Source: Streptosporangium subroseum
Lineage (GTDB): Bacteria; Actinomycetota; Actinomycetes; Streptosporangiales; Streptosporangiaceae
DNA: 64,000 bases
Assembly: GCF_900188345.1 (NCBI RefSeq)
Contig: NZ_FZOD01000006.1
Location: forward strand, 124,001 to 188,000
Direction of reading: 5' to 3'
The notes under the pieces are model-generated. The model was not told where the DNA came from. It did no database searches and saw nothing but the letters and a program-made list of their open reading frames with translations. The translations under genes were made by a program, and so were the position numbers. Positions 1 to 8,576 of this stretch are shown piece by piece; position 1 is the stretch's first letter, and every line of letters starts with the position of its first letter.

Positions 1-1878
1 GTTGCCCGGGCCGGACTCGACGATGGCGGCGTTGGCGGCCTCACGTGCCTGTTCGAGCTGTCCGAGGTGGCGTTCGGACTCGCTGAGCAGGACCAGCAGC
101 GCCGGGAGCAGGAAGATCCGCTGGCAGTGGCGGGCGATGTCGACGCCCCGTCGCACCTGTCGCTGGGCGTCGACGTAGCAGCCGAGGTAGAGGTGGGCGA
201 GGGCGACCACGAACAGGCACTCCAGGTGGCGCGCCACCAGGTGCTCCGGACCGCGGTCCAGCATCTCGCCCGCGGCGGTCGCGTCGGCCAGCGCCCGGTC
301 CACCTCGCCGGAGAAGGTCGCTTCCAGCGACCGAAGACCGAGCAGGCCGGCGGCGGTGAGGTCGTCACGGCCGTCGCGGGCCGCCTGAAGGGCCTGTTCG
401 GTCTCGGCCCTCCCGGGCATCCGGCCGAGCATGGTCGTGCGGAAGCCCCGCGCGAACACCAGACGCGGCCAGACCGGTGAGCGTCGCAGGTCCGGCCGGG
501 CGAGATGCTCGTTGAGCAGGCCGAGGGTCTGCACGTCCTGGCTGAGCACGGCCTCGACCATCGACGCGGAGGCGACCTGCTCGGCCAGCACGAGCGGGTC
601 CATCAAACCGCCGGACTCGTGCACCAGGAACAGCAGGTCCCGGCTCTCGGTCATCCGCCCGATCCGCCCGAACGCCGTGCTCAGTGCCAGCCGTGCGCGC
701 ATCCCGATCTCGCTGGAGACGGGTGCTTCGGCGATCACCGGCGTGAGCCAGGAGACACACTCGGCGACGTCCGTTTCCATGATCTCGTAGGACGCGTCCA
801 CGATCTGCGCCAGCTCGCTCGCGCGGACCCGTGACAGCGAGCTGACCAGGTGAAAGCCGAGCTGCGTGCCGGCCTGGCCGCGGGCGGAGAGCCGGTGCAG
901 GGCGCGCTGGTGGGCGCGGGCGGCCCAGCAGGGGTCGATCGTCCTGCGCAGCAGCGTGCCGAAGACCTCGTCCCGGACGGAGAACAGCGCGCCGACCGGC
1001 TCGACCCGCACCAGGTCGCGCCGGACCAGTCCGCGTACGGCGGCGGAGACCACCAGCGCGTCCAGTTCGGCGACCTCGGCGAGCAGCTCCACGTCGAACC
1101 GCGAGCGCAGGATCGCCGCGGCGTTCAGCACGTAGTGCTCGTTCAGCGTGAGGCCCCGGACCTCGGTGAGCACGGTGAACTCGAACGGGGCGACCGCGAT
1201 GTCGCTTCCGGACCGCGTGCTGTGATCGAGGGCCTGCAGGGCGCGGAGGCTGAACGGGTTGCCGCGGCTGCGACGGCGGAGATCGTACGGAGGGGGGACG
1301 GACGTCATGGCGAGCATCTGCTCGTCGCTGAGCGGCGCCAGCTCGATGCGCGCGGTGCGCCCGAAGGCCGCGGTGAGGGAGACGGCCTCGGTCAGCGCCT
1401 CGGGGGTCTGCCGGGGACGCAGCGACACGACCACGTCCACCAGCGGCGGGGGAGTACCTTCAGCGATCCCGGCCAGCTCGTGGATGGTTCGCTCGTCGGC
1501 CAGGTGGGCGTCCTCGATCACCACCAGCTCGCGGTCCGGCTGCGGCCGGTGCCGTGACAGGCCGGTCACCCCCGGCGACTCCCGCTGGCGCTCGGAGGAC
1601 AGCCGGGCCCGCCGCAGCAGCTTCCTGACGGCGTTCATCGTGCCCTCCCGGTCGCTGCGCGCGCAGCGGTGGACGGTGGCGGGCAGGACGGTCCACTGCC
1701 GATCCCGCACGAGCGCGGAGAGCAGGTGCGTCTTGCCGGCCCCGGGTTCGCCGAACACGGCGATGAGGCGTCCTTCGCCTCCCGGCTGACAGGTCAGGTG
1801 CCGCAGCCTGTCCAGCTCGGCGGTGCGCACCACGGCGACCGAGGCGGCGTCGGGGAGGTTCTCTTCGTACGAACTCAT
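1..1878 (-). CDS. AAA/LuxR-type large ATP-binding regulator (3' end outside window)
   Basis: N-terminal 626 codons of a large STAND/LAL-type transcriptional regulator that runs off the left edge. A Walker A motif (GEPGAGKT, residues 43-50) sits in the place expected for an AAA_16 ATPase, followed by a Walker B-like run (LVVIEDAH). A long helical, TPR-like region follows. The LuxR-type DNA-binding domain that would define the family would lie beyond the window, so the class is inferred from architecture. The ATG at 1878 follows roughly 220 bp of non-coding DNA. The ATPase and start are clear; the exact regulator subfamily is not. Confidence 0.75.
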   Translation of the reverse strand, partial: MSSYEENLPDAASVAVVRTAELDRLRHLTCQPGGEGRLIAVFGEPGAGKTHLLSALVRDRQWTVLPATVHRCARSDREGTMNAVRKLLRRARLSSERQRESPGVTGLSRHRPQPDRELVVIEDAHLADERTIHELAGIAEGTPPPLVDVVVSLRPRQTPEALTEAVSLTAAFGRTARIELAPLSDEQMLAMTSVPPPYDLRRRSRGNPFSLRALQALDHSTRSGSDIAVAPFEFTVLTEVRGLTLNEHYVLNAAAILRSRFDVELLAEVAELDALVVSAAVRGLVRRDLVRVEPVGALFSVRDEVFGTLLRRTIDPCWAARAHQRALHRLSARGQAGTQLGFHLVSSLSRVRASELAQIVDASYEIMETDVAECVSWLTPVIAEAPVSSEIGMRARLALSTAFGRIGRMTESRDLLFLVHESGGLMDPLVLAEQVASASMVEAVLSQDVQTLGLLNEHLARPDLRRSPVWPRLVFARGFRTTMLGRMPGRAETEQALQAARDGRDDLTAAGLLGLRSLEATFSGEVDRALADATAAGEMLDRGPEHLVARHLECLFVVALAHLYLGCYVDAQRQVRRGVDIARHCQRIFLLPALLVLLSESERHLGQLEQAREAANAAIVESGPGN

Positions 1879-2100
1879 GTCTGTGAAGACCCCAAGCGTT
1901 CGTGAAGGAAAAACGATGTGTGGCCCTGGTCGCGCTTCTTCGCGCGTACGGGCCGGTACTTCCGGTGGTAGCGGAGTTCGGGTGCCGGTCCCGCCGGTCC
2001 GGCGTCGACAGAAACTATTGTAATCCTACCAAATTAGTTGGTTTTTACCACCGCCCCCCGTGGAGGGCAGCATCACGAGCCCGGGGCCGGTCCGGCTCGC
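1879..2100. promoter_or_regulatory. intergenic region with A+T-rich patch, probable promoter of the AAA regulator
   Basis: About 220 bp without a convincing gene. Near 2010-2045 the DNA becomes unusually A+T rich. It contains a TACAAT-like -10 on the minus strand (2022-2017) and an imperfect inverted repeat, ACCAA-N5-TTGGT, at 2028-2042. Both would suit a promoter/operator for the minus-strand regulator. No -35 is convincing, so this is a weak call. Confidence 0.3.
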
Positions 2101-2697
2101 TCAGGGCTCCTGGGCGCGCGTGGTGATCCCTTCCAGGATGAGGCGGAGAAGGCGCGGGCTGCCATCCCTGTCCGGCAGGGACTGCTCGCGCACCCAGGCG
2201 GCGCCGCTGAGGAGGTCGAACAGCTCACCGGGGGTCAGGTCGGCGCGTATCAGCCCGGCGGTCTGCGCGGCGTGGAGCAGGTCCGCGCCGCTGCGATGCA
2301 TCGCGCTGCACATGGCGTGCGAGGGGGTCCCCTCGTCGTACATGCTCTGCGCGAGGATGCCGACCAGCCCGCGGAAGGTGCTGAAGTGCCGTACGGCCTG
2401 CTCCATCCACTCCGACAGCGCCCGCAACGGGTCGGAGGAGGAGGCCAGCCGCTCGGCGTGGGCGACGAGGTCGGCCAGTCCGTCCCTGGTGGCGGCCTCC
2501 ACCAGGGAGGCGCGGGCGGGGAAGTGCCGGTACAGCGTGCCGATCGCCACGCCGGCCTGGGCGGCGATGCTCTCCAGCGACGCCTCGGAGCCGTCGGCCT
2601 CGAACGCCTTGCGGGCCGCGGCCAGAATCGCGTCGTAGTTGCGCCGGCCGTCCGCCCGTCTGGGGCGTTGGGCGATATGGGGCATACCGGTCGTCAT
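2101..2697 (-). CDS. TetR/AcrR family repressor of the adjacent exporter
   Basis: A 198-residue TetR-family DNA-binding protein. The N-terminal helix-turn-helix is typical (ILAAARKAFEADG, then IAAQAGVAIGTLYRHF), followed by a ligand-binding helical domain with the usual G-L-V core. The start is placed at the ATG at 2697 because GGAGG lies 4 nt upstream. A longer in-frame start at 2751 would place coding sequence over the operators. It is divergent from a DHA2-type MFS exporter, and three copies of one palindrome lie between the two genes. It is therefore very likely the local repressor of both genes, relieved by an exported compound (family-based inference). Confidence 0.9.
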   Translation of the reverse strand: MTTGMPHIAQRPRRADGRRNYDAILAAARKAFEADGSEASLESIAAQAGVAIGTLYRHFPARASLVEAATRDGLADLVAHAERLASSSDPLRALSEWMEQAVRHFSTFRGLVGILAQSMYDEGTPSHAMCSAMHRSGADLLHAAQTAGLIRADLTPGELFDLLSGAAWVREQSLPDRDGSPRLLRLILEGITTRAQEP

Positions 2698-2717
2698 CGA
2701 ACCTCCCGCTTGACATC

Positions 2718-2732
2718 CTGAGGCACCCTCAG
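2718..2732. promoter_or_regulatory. TetR operator O1
   Basis: Perfect inverted repeat CTGAGG-CAC-CCTCAG. First of three related palindromes in the divergent tetR/MFS promoter. Its centre (2725) is 35 bp from the next copy. Confidence 0.7.
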
Positions 2733-2752
2733 TTTGACTCTTCTCATCCAAG

Positions 2753-2767
2753 CTGAGACTTCCTCAG
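2753..2767. promoter_or_regulatory. TetR operator O2
   Basis: Inverted repeat CTGAGA-CTT-CCTCAG with one arm mismatch against O1 and O3. It abuts overlapping -10-like hexamers: TATAGT on the plus strand (2768-2773) and TATACT on the minus strand (2771-2766). A bound repressor here would block both promoters. Confidence 0.65.
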
Positions 2768-2786
2768 TATAGTTCCGGCTTCTAAC

Positions 2787-2801
2787 CTGAGGATGCCTCA
2801 G
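2787..2801. promoter_or_regulatory. TetR operator O3
   Basis: Perfect inverted repeat CTGAGG-ATG-CCTCAG, extended by one base on each side (2786-2802). Its centre is 34 bp from O2. It lies 33 bp before the MFS start codon. Confidence 0.7.
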
Positions 2802-2834
2802 GGTGTGTCCGGATGATTCGGCCTCGGAGGTTCC

Positions 2835-4274
2835 ATGAGTACCGACAGAGTCTCTGAAAGTGTCTCCGGCGGTGTTCCGGCCCGTGACGCCCCGGCCCGG
2901 CCGTGGGCCCTCGCGCTCACCGCGATCGTCGGCGCGGAGTTCATGTTGCAGCTCGACGGCACCATCGTGAACGTCGCGCTGCCGACCCTGCAGTCCGATC
3001 TGGGACTCTCCATCACCGGCGGGTCGTGGGTGCCGAACGGTTTCCTCCTCGCCTTCGGCGGGCTCCTGCTGCTCGCGGGCCGGCTCGGTGATGTGCTCGG
3101 CCACCGCCGGGTCTTCCTCGCCGGAATCGGGCTGGTCGTCGGGGCCTCGCTGCTGGCCGGTCTCGCGCCCAACCTGGAGGTCCTGCTGCTCGGCCGGGTC
3201 CTGCAGGGGGCCGGTGCGGCGATCGCCGGGCCGACCGGCCTGGCGCTGCTGGCGATCGTCTTCGAAGGGGAGCGCCGGCAGCGCGCCTTCGGCCTGTACT
3301 CCACCGTCACCGGGCTGGGGGCCTCCGCCGGCATGGTCCTGGGCGGCGTGCTGACCTGGGTGGGGGACTGGCGCTGGAGCTTACTGGTCAACGTGCCCAT
3401 CGGCCTGCTCCTCATCGCCGTCGCCGTCAAGGCGCTGGGCCTGCGCGACGAGGCCACCCGGTCGCGCCCGCTCGGCCTGCCGAGCGCCCTGCTGGGCACC
3501 GTGGCCGTCACCGCCGCCGTCTACGGGTTGGTACGCGCCGCGGAGAGGGGCTGGAGCGACACCTGGACCCTGGTCCCGCTGGGTGCGGCGGTCGTGCTGG
3601 CGGCGGTGCTGCTGGTGTCGGACCGGCGCGCCCAGGAGCCGCTCCTGCCGCTGGCGGTCTTCGCCGGCAGGCAACGGGCAGGAGCCCTCCTGGGCCTGCT
3701 GCTGCTCGCGGCGGTTCTCACCGGTTTCCTGATCTACCTGGTCCAGTATCTGCAGGGCGTGCTCCGGCTGGACGCGCTGCAGAGCGGACTGGCCATCCTG
3801 CCCTTCGGCCTGGCGCTGCTCGTCGCCACCCAATTGCTCACCAAGCACATCGCGGCCGTGAGCCTGAAGGTCCGCGCGGTGCTCGGCCTGGTCGTGATAC
3901 TGGCCGGGGTGGCGTGGCTGACCCGCCTCGGCGCCGACAGCACCTACCTGATCGGAGTGCTCCCGGCGCTCGTCGTCATAGGAGTCGGCGTCGGTGTGGC
4001 CATCATCCCGTTCAACATGATCATCCTGACCACCGCCCCGCCCGAGCACGCGGGCGTCACCGCAGGCCTGCTGCAGACGGCGCTGACGGTCGGAGGGTCG
4101 CTGGGCCTGGCAGCCCTGCTGATCCCGTTCACCGAAGGCGGCGGCGGCATCGCGGAGAACATCTCGTCGGTGTTCGCCTGGGCCTGCGCGGCGATGGCGC
4201 TGGCCCTGGCGGTGGCGCTGCTCTTCTGGTTCGGCCCCGGGGCGCGCGCGGCCGAGTCGGCAGGGCGGGGCTGA
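2835..4274 (+). CDS. MFS drug exporter, DHA2 (EmrB/QacA) family, about 14 TM
   Basis: A 479-residue polytopic membrane protein. Motif C/D1-like signatures are present: LDGTIVNVALPT near the start (the D-x-T-x-V-N-V-A-L-P signature of DHA2 transporters), GRLGDVLGHRR (motif A) and the R-x-x-Q-G-x-G-A segment. The length and about 14 hydrophobic segments match the proton-driven multidrug exporter family. GGAGG lies 4 nt before the ATG. It is divergent from and presumably repressed by the TetR regulator via the three operators between them. The substrate cannot be told from sequence. Confidence 0.93.
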   Translation: MSTDRVSESVSGGVPARDAPARPWALALTAIVGAEFMLQLDGTIVNVALPTLQSDLGLSITGGSWVPNGFLLAFGGLLLLAGRLGDVLGHRRVFLAGIGLVVGASLLAGLAPNLEVLLLGRVLQGAGAAIAGPTGLALLAIVFEGERRQRAFGLYSTVTGLGASAGMVLGGVLTWVGDWRWSLLVNVPIGLLLIAVAVKALGLRDEATRSRPLGLPSALLGTVAVTAAVYGLVRAAERGWSDTWTLVPLGAAVVLAAVLLVSDRRAQEPLLPLAVFAGRQRAGALLGLLLLAAVLTGFLIYLVQYLQGVLRLDALQSGLAILPFGLALLVATQLLTKHIAAVSLKVRAVLGLVVILAGVAWLTRLGADSTYLIGVLPALVVIGVGVGVAIIPFNMIILTTAPPEHAGVTAGLLQTALTVGGSLGLAALLIPFTEGGGGIAENISSVFAWACAAMALALAVALLFWFGPGARAAESAGRG

Positions 4275-4288
4275 GCGGGACGTGAGAT

Positions 4289-4320
4289 CCGGCACCGTCT
4301 CGCGAGGGGGGCGGTGCCGG
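4289..4320 (+). terminator. hairpin terminator between convergent MFS and SARP genes
   Basis: Stem CCGGCACCG / CGGTGCCGG (4289-4297 with 4312-4320) and a 14-nt loop, 15 nt after the MFS stop and just before the convergent SARP stop. No T-tract, as is common in high-GC actinomycetes. Confidence 0.6.
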
Positions 4321-4325
4321 CGGTC

Positions 4326-5084
4326 TCAACCCGCGATCGCGTAGTCGGTGTCCGCTTCGAGGATCGCGAACTGCAACCTGCGCATCGTCCGGCGCGGATC
4401 GAGCCCGAGCTCCTCCCGCAGCGCCTGCCGGGCGGACTGGAAGACCTCCAGCGCCTCGGCCCGCCGGCCGGAGCGATAGAGGGCCAGCATGAGGTGCTCA
4501 CGGAGGTTCTCGTTCAGCGGGTACTCCTCGACCCACGCCGACAACTCGCCGATCAGCTCCCGGTGCCTTCCGAGCCGTAGCGAGCAGCGCGCGACCGCCT
4601 CCAGGCACTCCAGCCGCACCTCCTCCGCCCACCGGGCGAAGGCGCCCACGATGAGCCCGTTGTTGATCCCCGTCAGCACCGGTCCGCGGAACAGGCCGGC
4701 GGCGGCGGCGAAGACGCCCAGCGCCCGCTCCGGATCGGTCTCCGGCGCGGCCCGTCCCTCGGCGTGCAGGGTCCGGAGGAGGAACACGTCGACCGATGAC
4801 TTCTCGACCTCCAGCAGGTATCCCTGCGCGTGGGTCCGGATCGTCGCGCCGTCGACCGCCGGCTGGACGAAGTTCTTGCGCAGATGGGAGATGTAGACGT
4901 GCAGCGCGGCACGGGCCCGCCGGGGCGGCTCGCTTCCCCACAGCTCGTCGATCAGCTCATCCGTCGAGACCGGCTGGTTCGCGCGGATCAGCAGGGCAGC
5001 CAGCAGGGTCTCCACCTTGGGCGCGTTGACCGTGTGCGTTTCCTCGTCCACCAGTCGTAGTGGCCCGAGCAATTCGTATCTCAT
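4326..5084 (-). CDS. SARP/AfsR-type transcriptional activator (stand-alone BTAD)
   Basis: A 252-residue Streptomyces-antibiotic-regulatory-protein. The N-terminal OmpR-like winged helix (about residues 1-95, with LLAALLIRANQPVS and LHVYISHLRK) is followed by the bacterial transcriptional activation domain (about 100-245, ending in EELGLDP-type sequence). There is no ATPase or TPR extension, so it is a small SARP like ActII-ORF4. SARPs usually activate secondary metabolite genes, but no biosynthetic core enzyme lies nearby in this window. It is convergent with the MFS exporter, and its target is unknown. Confidence 0.88.
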   Translation of the reverse strand: MRYELLGPLRLVDEETHTVNAPKVETLLAALLIRANQPVSTDELIDELWGSEPPRRARAALHVYISHLRKNFVQPAVDGATIRTHAQGYLLEVEKSSVDVFLLRTLHAEGRAAPETDPERALGVFAAAAGLFRGPVLTGINNGLIVGAFARWAEEVRLECLEAVARCSLRLGRHRELIGELSAWVEEYPLNENLREHLMLALYRSGRRAEALEVFQSARQALREELGLDPRRTMRRLQFAILEADTDYAIAG

Positions 5085-5290
5085 CTGTCTCCCCGCGCGG
5101 CTTAAGTGGTGATGGATCCTTTTTGTCGGCTGGCGCCATTCTTGCGATGGACGCGCCTGTTGCCATCAGCGAAAGTGCGTACGACCCCACCGCCGAGTGC
5201 GTAGTCGCCGTAGTCACCACCCCCGCCGATCGTCACGAGACGCCCGGTGAACCGGTTGCCGTGAAAGCCGGCCGGTGACGGTTCGCCGGC

Positions 5291-5476
5291 TCATCGCCGG
5301 GACGACATCCACGAATTCGGCGGGACGTATGGCGTTTCCCCGTACGTCCATTCCGCTCTGCGAGGCGGCTCGGCCGGCTCCGGCCGCCGGCGGCGTGCCG
5401 TCAGCAGGACGGCGGTGAGCGCGGCCAGCTCCACCTCGTCGGGCAGGCCGCTCACCACCTCGATCGAGAACGTCAC
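5291..5476 (-). CDS. acyl-CoA carboxylase epsilon subunit
   Basis: A small 61-residue protein beginning with the FSIEVVSGLPDEVELAAL-type segment typical of actinobacterial acyl-CoA carboxylase epsilon chains. These chains bind and stabilise the alpha-beta complex making malonyl- or methylmalonyl-CoA. The start is GTG in a GTGA overlap with the stop of the beta-subunit gene, indicating translational coupling. Size, position and N-terminal motif agree. The Arg-rich middle is poorly conserved in this family. Confidence 0.8.
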   Translation of the reverse strand: MTFSIEVVSGLPDEVELAALTAVLLTARRRRPEPAEPPRRAEWTYGETPYVPPNSWMSSRR

Positions 5477-7092
5477 TGCGGCTGGTTCCCGTGCTTGCGC
5501 GACGGTGACGGGCGGTGTTTGGCGCGCAGCATCGCCAGCGCGCCGATGAGCGCCGAGCGGGTCTCCGCCGGATCGATGACGTCATCGACGAGCCCGTGTT
5601 CGGCGGCGTGATAGGGATGCATGAGCCGTTCGCGGTATTCCGCGATCCGCAGGGCGCGTACGGCCTCGGGGTCGGCGGCGCCGGCGATCTCCCTCCGAAA
5701 GACGACCTCGGCCGCGCCCTCGGCGCCCATCACCGCGATCTCGTTGGTCGGCCAGGCCAGCGACAGGTCCGCGCCGATCGAGCGGGAGTCCATCACGATG
5801 TAGGCGCCGCCGTACGCCTTGCGCAGGATGAGCTGGATCCGCGGCACGGTGGCGTTGCAGTACGCGTAGAGCAGTTTGGCGCCGTGCCGGATGATCCCGG
5901 CGTGCTCCTGCTCGACGCCCGGCAGGAAGCCCGGCACGTCCACCAGCGTGACCAGCGGGATGTTGAACGCGTCGCACCACTGCACGAAGCGCGCCGCCTT
6001 CTCGGCGGCGGCGATGTCGAGCACCCCCGCCAGATGCGCGGGCTGGTTGGCCACAACACCGGTCACGTGTCCGTCCAGCCGGGTCAGCGCGCAGACCACG
6101 TTGGGCGCCCAGCCCTCGTGGACCTCGAAGAACTCCCCCCGATCCGCGATCTCCCCGATCACCGTCCGGATGTCGTAGGAGCGGTTCGGCTCGACGGGGA
6201 CCAGCTCGGCCAGCCGGTCCGTCCGCCGGTCCGCGGAATCACCGGTCTCGGCGACCGGCGGCGGCTCCCGGTTGTTGGACGGCAGGAGGGAGAGCAGATA
6301 GCGGACGTCGGCCAGGCAGCTCTCCTCGTCGTCGTAGGCGAAGGCGGCGACGCCCGAGGACGCGGCGTGGACGTCCGCGCCGCCCAGCCGGTCGTGGGTG
6401 ACCACCTCACCGGTCACCGCCCGGACCACGTCCGGGCCGGTCACGAACATCTGCGCGATGTCGCGCACCATGAAGACGAAGTCGGTGAGCGCGGGGGAGT
6501 AGGCCGCCCCTCCGGCGCACGGCCCCACGACGACGCTGATCTGCGGGATCACCCCGGAGGCGCGGACGTTGCGCTGGAAGATGCCCCCGTAGCCGGCGAG
6601 CGCCGTCACCCCCTCCTGGATGCGGGCCCCGGCGCCGTCGCACAGTCCCACCACGGGCGCGCCGGTGGACTCCGCCAGGTCCATGATCTTGTGGATCTTC
6701 TCCGCGTGGGCCTCGCCCAGCGCGCCGCCGAAGGCCCGGAAATCGTGCGCGTAGGCGAAGACGGTACGGCCGTGCACCCGTCCCCAGCCGGTCACCACCC
6801 CGTCGGCGTACGGACGGCGGGATTCGAGCCCGAAGCCGGTGGCGCGGTGCCGGCGCAACCTTTCGACCTCGGTGAACGTGCCCTCGTCGAAGAGCAGTCC
6901 GAGCCGCTCGTGCGCGGTCAGCTTCCCCCGCGACCACTGCGCCCGGGTGGCCTCGGCACTCGCCCCGTCGCGCGCCCTCTCCCGCAGGTTCAGCAGCTCG
7001 GCCACGCGATCCCGCATCGGGGGCAGATCGTGAGCGCCCGTCGAAGCCGGGCCGGGCGGAAGTTCACGTACCTGCTCTTCGGCGATGCTCAT
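5473..7092 (-). CDS. acyl-CoA carboxylase carboxyltransferase (beta) subunit, PccB/AccD type
   Basis: A 539-residue biotin-dependent carboxyltransferase that moves CO2 from carboxybiotin to acetyl- or propionyl-CoA in the cytoplasm. The crotonase-like N-half has oxyanion-hole glycines (CDGAGARIQEGVTALAGYG) and the C-half has the second glycine pair (RKAYGGAYIVMDS). Length matches actinobacterial PccB/AccD5. It is co-transcribed with the epsilon subunit downstream. The biotin-carrying alpha subunit is not in the window and must act from elsewhere. ATG preceded by AAGGGA. The exact acyl-CoA preference depends on one active-site residue that I cannot assign with certainty. Confidence 0.95.
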   Translation of the reverse strand: MSIAEEQVRELPPGPASTGAHDLPPMRDRVAELLNLRERARDGASAEATRAQWSRGKLTAHERLGLLFDEGTFTEVERLRRHRATGFGLESRRPYADGVVTGWGRVHGRTVFAYAHDFRAFGGALGEAHAEKIHKIMDLAESTGAPVVGLCDGAGARIQEGVTALAGYGGIFQRNVRASGVIPQISVVVGPCAGGAAYSPALTDFVFMVRDIAQMFVTGPDVVRAVTGEVVTHDRLGGADVHAASSGVAAFAYDDEESCLADVRYLLSLLPSNNREPPPVAETGDSADRRTDRLAELVPVEPNRSYDIRTVIGEIADRGEFFEVHEGWAPNVVCALTRLDGHVTGVVANQPAHLAGVLDIAAAEKAARFVQWCDAFNIPLVTLVDVPGFLPGVEQEHAGIIRHGAKLLYAYCNATVPRIQLILRKAYGGAYIVMDSRSIGADLSLAWPTNEIAVMGAEGAAEVVFRREIAGAADPEAVRALRIAEYRERLMHPYHAAEHGLVDDVIDPAETRSALIGALAMLRAKHRPSPSRKHGNQPQ

Positions 7093-7268
7093 GGCGTCCC
7101 TTCAACGCGCTGTGATGCGCCTCCAGCATCGTGCCCGCGGCTAAAGGTTGGCTTTGTCCTCGCTCAACCCGATCGGTCAGGCCATGGCCGGATGCCGCAG
7201 CCGTCTGAGGGGCAGCCCGTGTGACTCGGTCGGTCCGCCCTCCCCCAGGCAGCGGAGAAGGGCGGATA

Positions 7269-8576
7269 TCACGCCAGTGCGGCCGCCTTGCGCAGCAGCA
7301 CCGACCGCTCGCGGACGTTGTGGCACAGCCGGGCGGCGAGCTCCAGCTCGGCCCGTGCCTCGGCGGTCCGGCCGAGCCGGGCGAGCAGCTCGCCCCGCAC
7401 GCTCGGGAGCAGGTACGACCCCGACAGGCGGTTGGAGGCGACCAGTTCGTCCACGATGGACAGTGCCTGCCGTGGTCCGGTCGCCATCGCGACGGCGACG
7501 GCCCGGTTGAGCTCGACGACGGGCGACGGAGCCACGCGGCCGAGCGCCTCGTAGAGGAGCACGACCCGCTCCCAATCGGTCTCCGGCACCGAGGACGCCG
7601 ACGCGTGACAGGCGGCGATCGCCGCCTGCAGTCCGTACGGTCCGAGGCCGCGTCCGATGGCCACGGCCCGGCCGATCGCGGCCAGGCCGCGGCGGATCGC
7701 CGACCGGTCCCACAGGCGCCGGTCCTGATCCTCCAGGAGCACCGGTTCGCCCTCGGGCCCGGTGCGTGCGGGAAAGCGCGCGGCCGTGAGCTCGAACAGG
7801 GCGAGCAGCCCGTATACCTCCGGCTCATCGGGCAGCAAGGCGGCCAGCATCCGGGTCAGCCGGATCGCCTCGTACGCGAGATCGGGGCGCAGCAAGCGGT
7901 CACCGGTCGTCGCCGTCGATCCCTCTGTGAAGATCACGTACAGCACGCTCAGGACGCCGCCGAGCCGTTCGCGCCGTTCTTCGGGCGGCGGCAGCTCGAA
8001 CGGCACTCCCGCCGCGGCGATCGTCTTCTTCCCGCGCGTGATCCGTGCCTGGAGGGTCGGCACGGGCAGGAGGAACGCCCGGGCGATCTCCTCGCTCGAC
8101 AGGCCGCCGACCGCGCGCAGCGTCAGGGCCACGCGGGCCTCAGGCGAGAGCACCGGATGGCAGGCCACGAACATCAACGCGAGGACGTCGTCGTCGATCC
8201 GGTCGGGATCCCACGGCAGGTCGTCCGACCGGTCCCGCGGGGCCGTCGTGCCCGAGCTCGTCTCACCCTCGGCGAGCCGGCCGGCGAGCATGGCGTACCG
8301 CTCGTCGAGCGCCGACCGGCGGCGGAAGCCGTCGATGGCGCGCCGCCGCGCGGTCGCGAGCAGCCAGCCCACCGGGCTCGTCGGCGCACCGTCGCGCGAC
8401 CAGGTGACGAGCGCCTCCGCCACCGCCTCCTGCGCGACGTCCTCGGCGAGTTCGAAGTCCCCGGTGTAGCGGGCCAGCGCGCCGACGATCCGTGCGGACT
8501 CGATCCGCCAGACGGCCTCGACGGCCCGCCGCGCCGACTCGGTGCTCGGCGGGCCGCCGGTGGCCGTGGGCGTCAA
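7269..8576 (-). CDS. ECF42-type RNA polymerase sigma factor with C-terminal TPR-like domain
   Basis: ECF sigma factor of the large YCII-linked (ECF42) group. Sigma2 is near the N-terminus (VEAVWRIESARIVGALARYTGD), sigma4 follows (LSSEEIARAFLLPVPTLQARI), then a long helical C-terminal extension with family motifs (LYEALGRVAPSPVVELNRAVA). The gene is coupled to the upstream YCII-domain gene. I placed the start at a TTG at 8576 that overlaps the YCII stop as TTGA, because family proteins begin close to the RRAVEAVWRIE segment. A GTG at 8621 with AGGA upstream is the alternative and adds 15 residues. ECF42 factors usually control their own operon. Confidence 0.9.
   Translation of the reverse strand: MTPTATGGPPSTESARRAVEAVWRIESARIVGALARYTGDFELAEDVAQEAVAEALVTWSRDGAPTSPVGWLLATARRRAIDGFRRRSALDERYAMLAGRLAEGETSSGTTAPRDRSDDLPWDPDRIDDDVLALMFVACHPVLSPEARVALTLRAVGGLSSEEIARAFLLPVPTLQARITRGKKTIAAAGVPFELPPPEERRERLGGVLSVLYVIFTEGSTATTGDRLLRPDLAYEAIRLTRMLAALLPDEPEVYGLLALFELTAARFPARTGPEGEPVLLEDQDRRLWDRSAIRRGLAAIGRAVAIGRGLGPYGLQAAIAACHASASSVPETDWERVVLLYEALGRVAPSPVVELNRAVAVAMATGPRQALSIVDELVASNRLSGSYLLPSVRGELLARLGRTAEARAELELAARLCHNVRERSVLLRKAAALA

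Noticed and set aside
2734..2773. TTGACT with TATAGT as a sigma-70 promoter for the MFS gene
   Set aside because: The gap between the hexamers is 28 bp, far beyond 16-19.
4326..7092. SARP regulator + acyl-CoA carboxylase as part of an antibiotic biosynthetic cluster
   Set aside because: No polyketide synthase, NRPS or tailoring genes lie near. The P450 at 28.9 kb is far away and in a different context.
5515..7224. Long open frame on the plus strand opposite the acyl-CoA carboxylase beta gene
   Set aside because: Product is Arg/Gly/Asp/Val-rich without domains and its frame is the antisense shadow of a clear, conserved gene. Typical in very GC-rich DNA.
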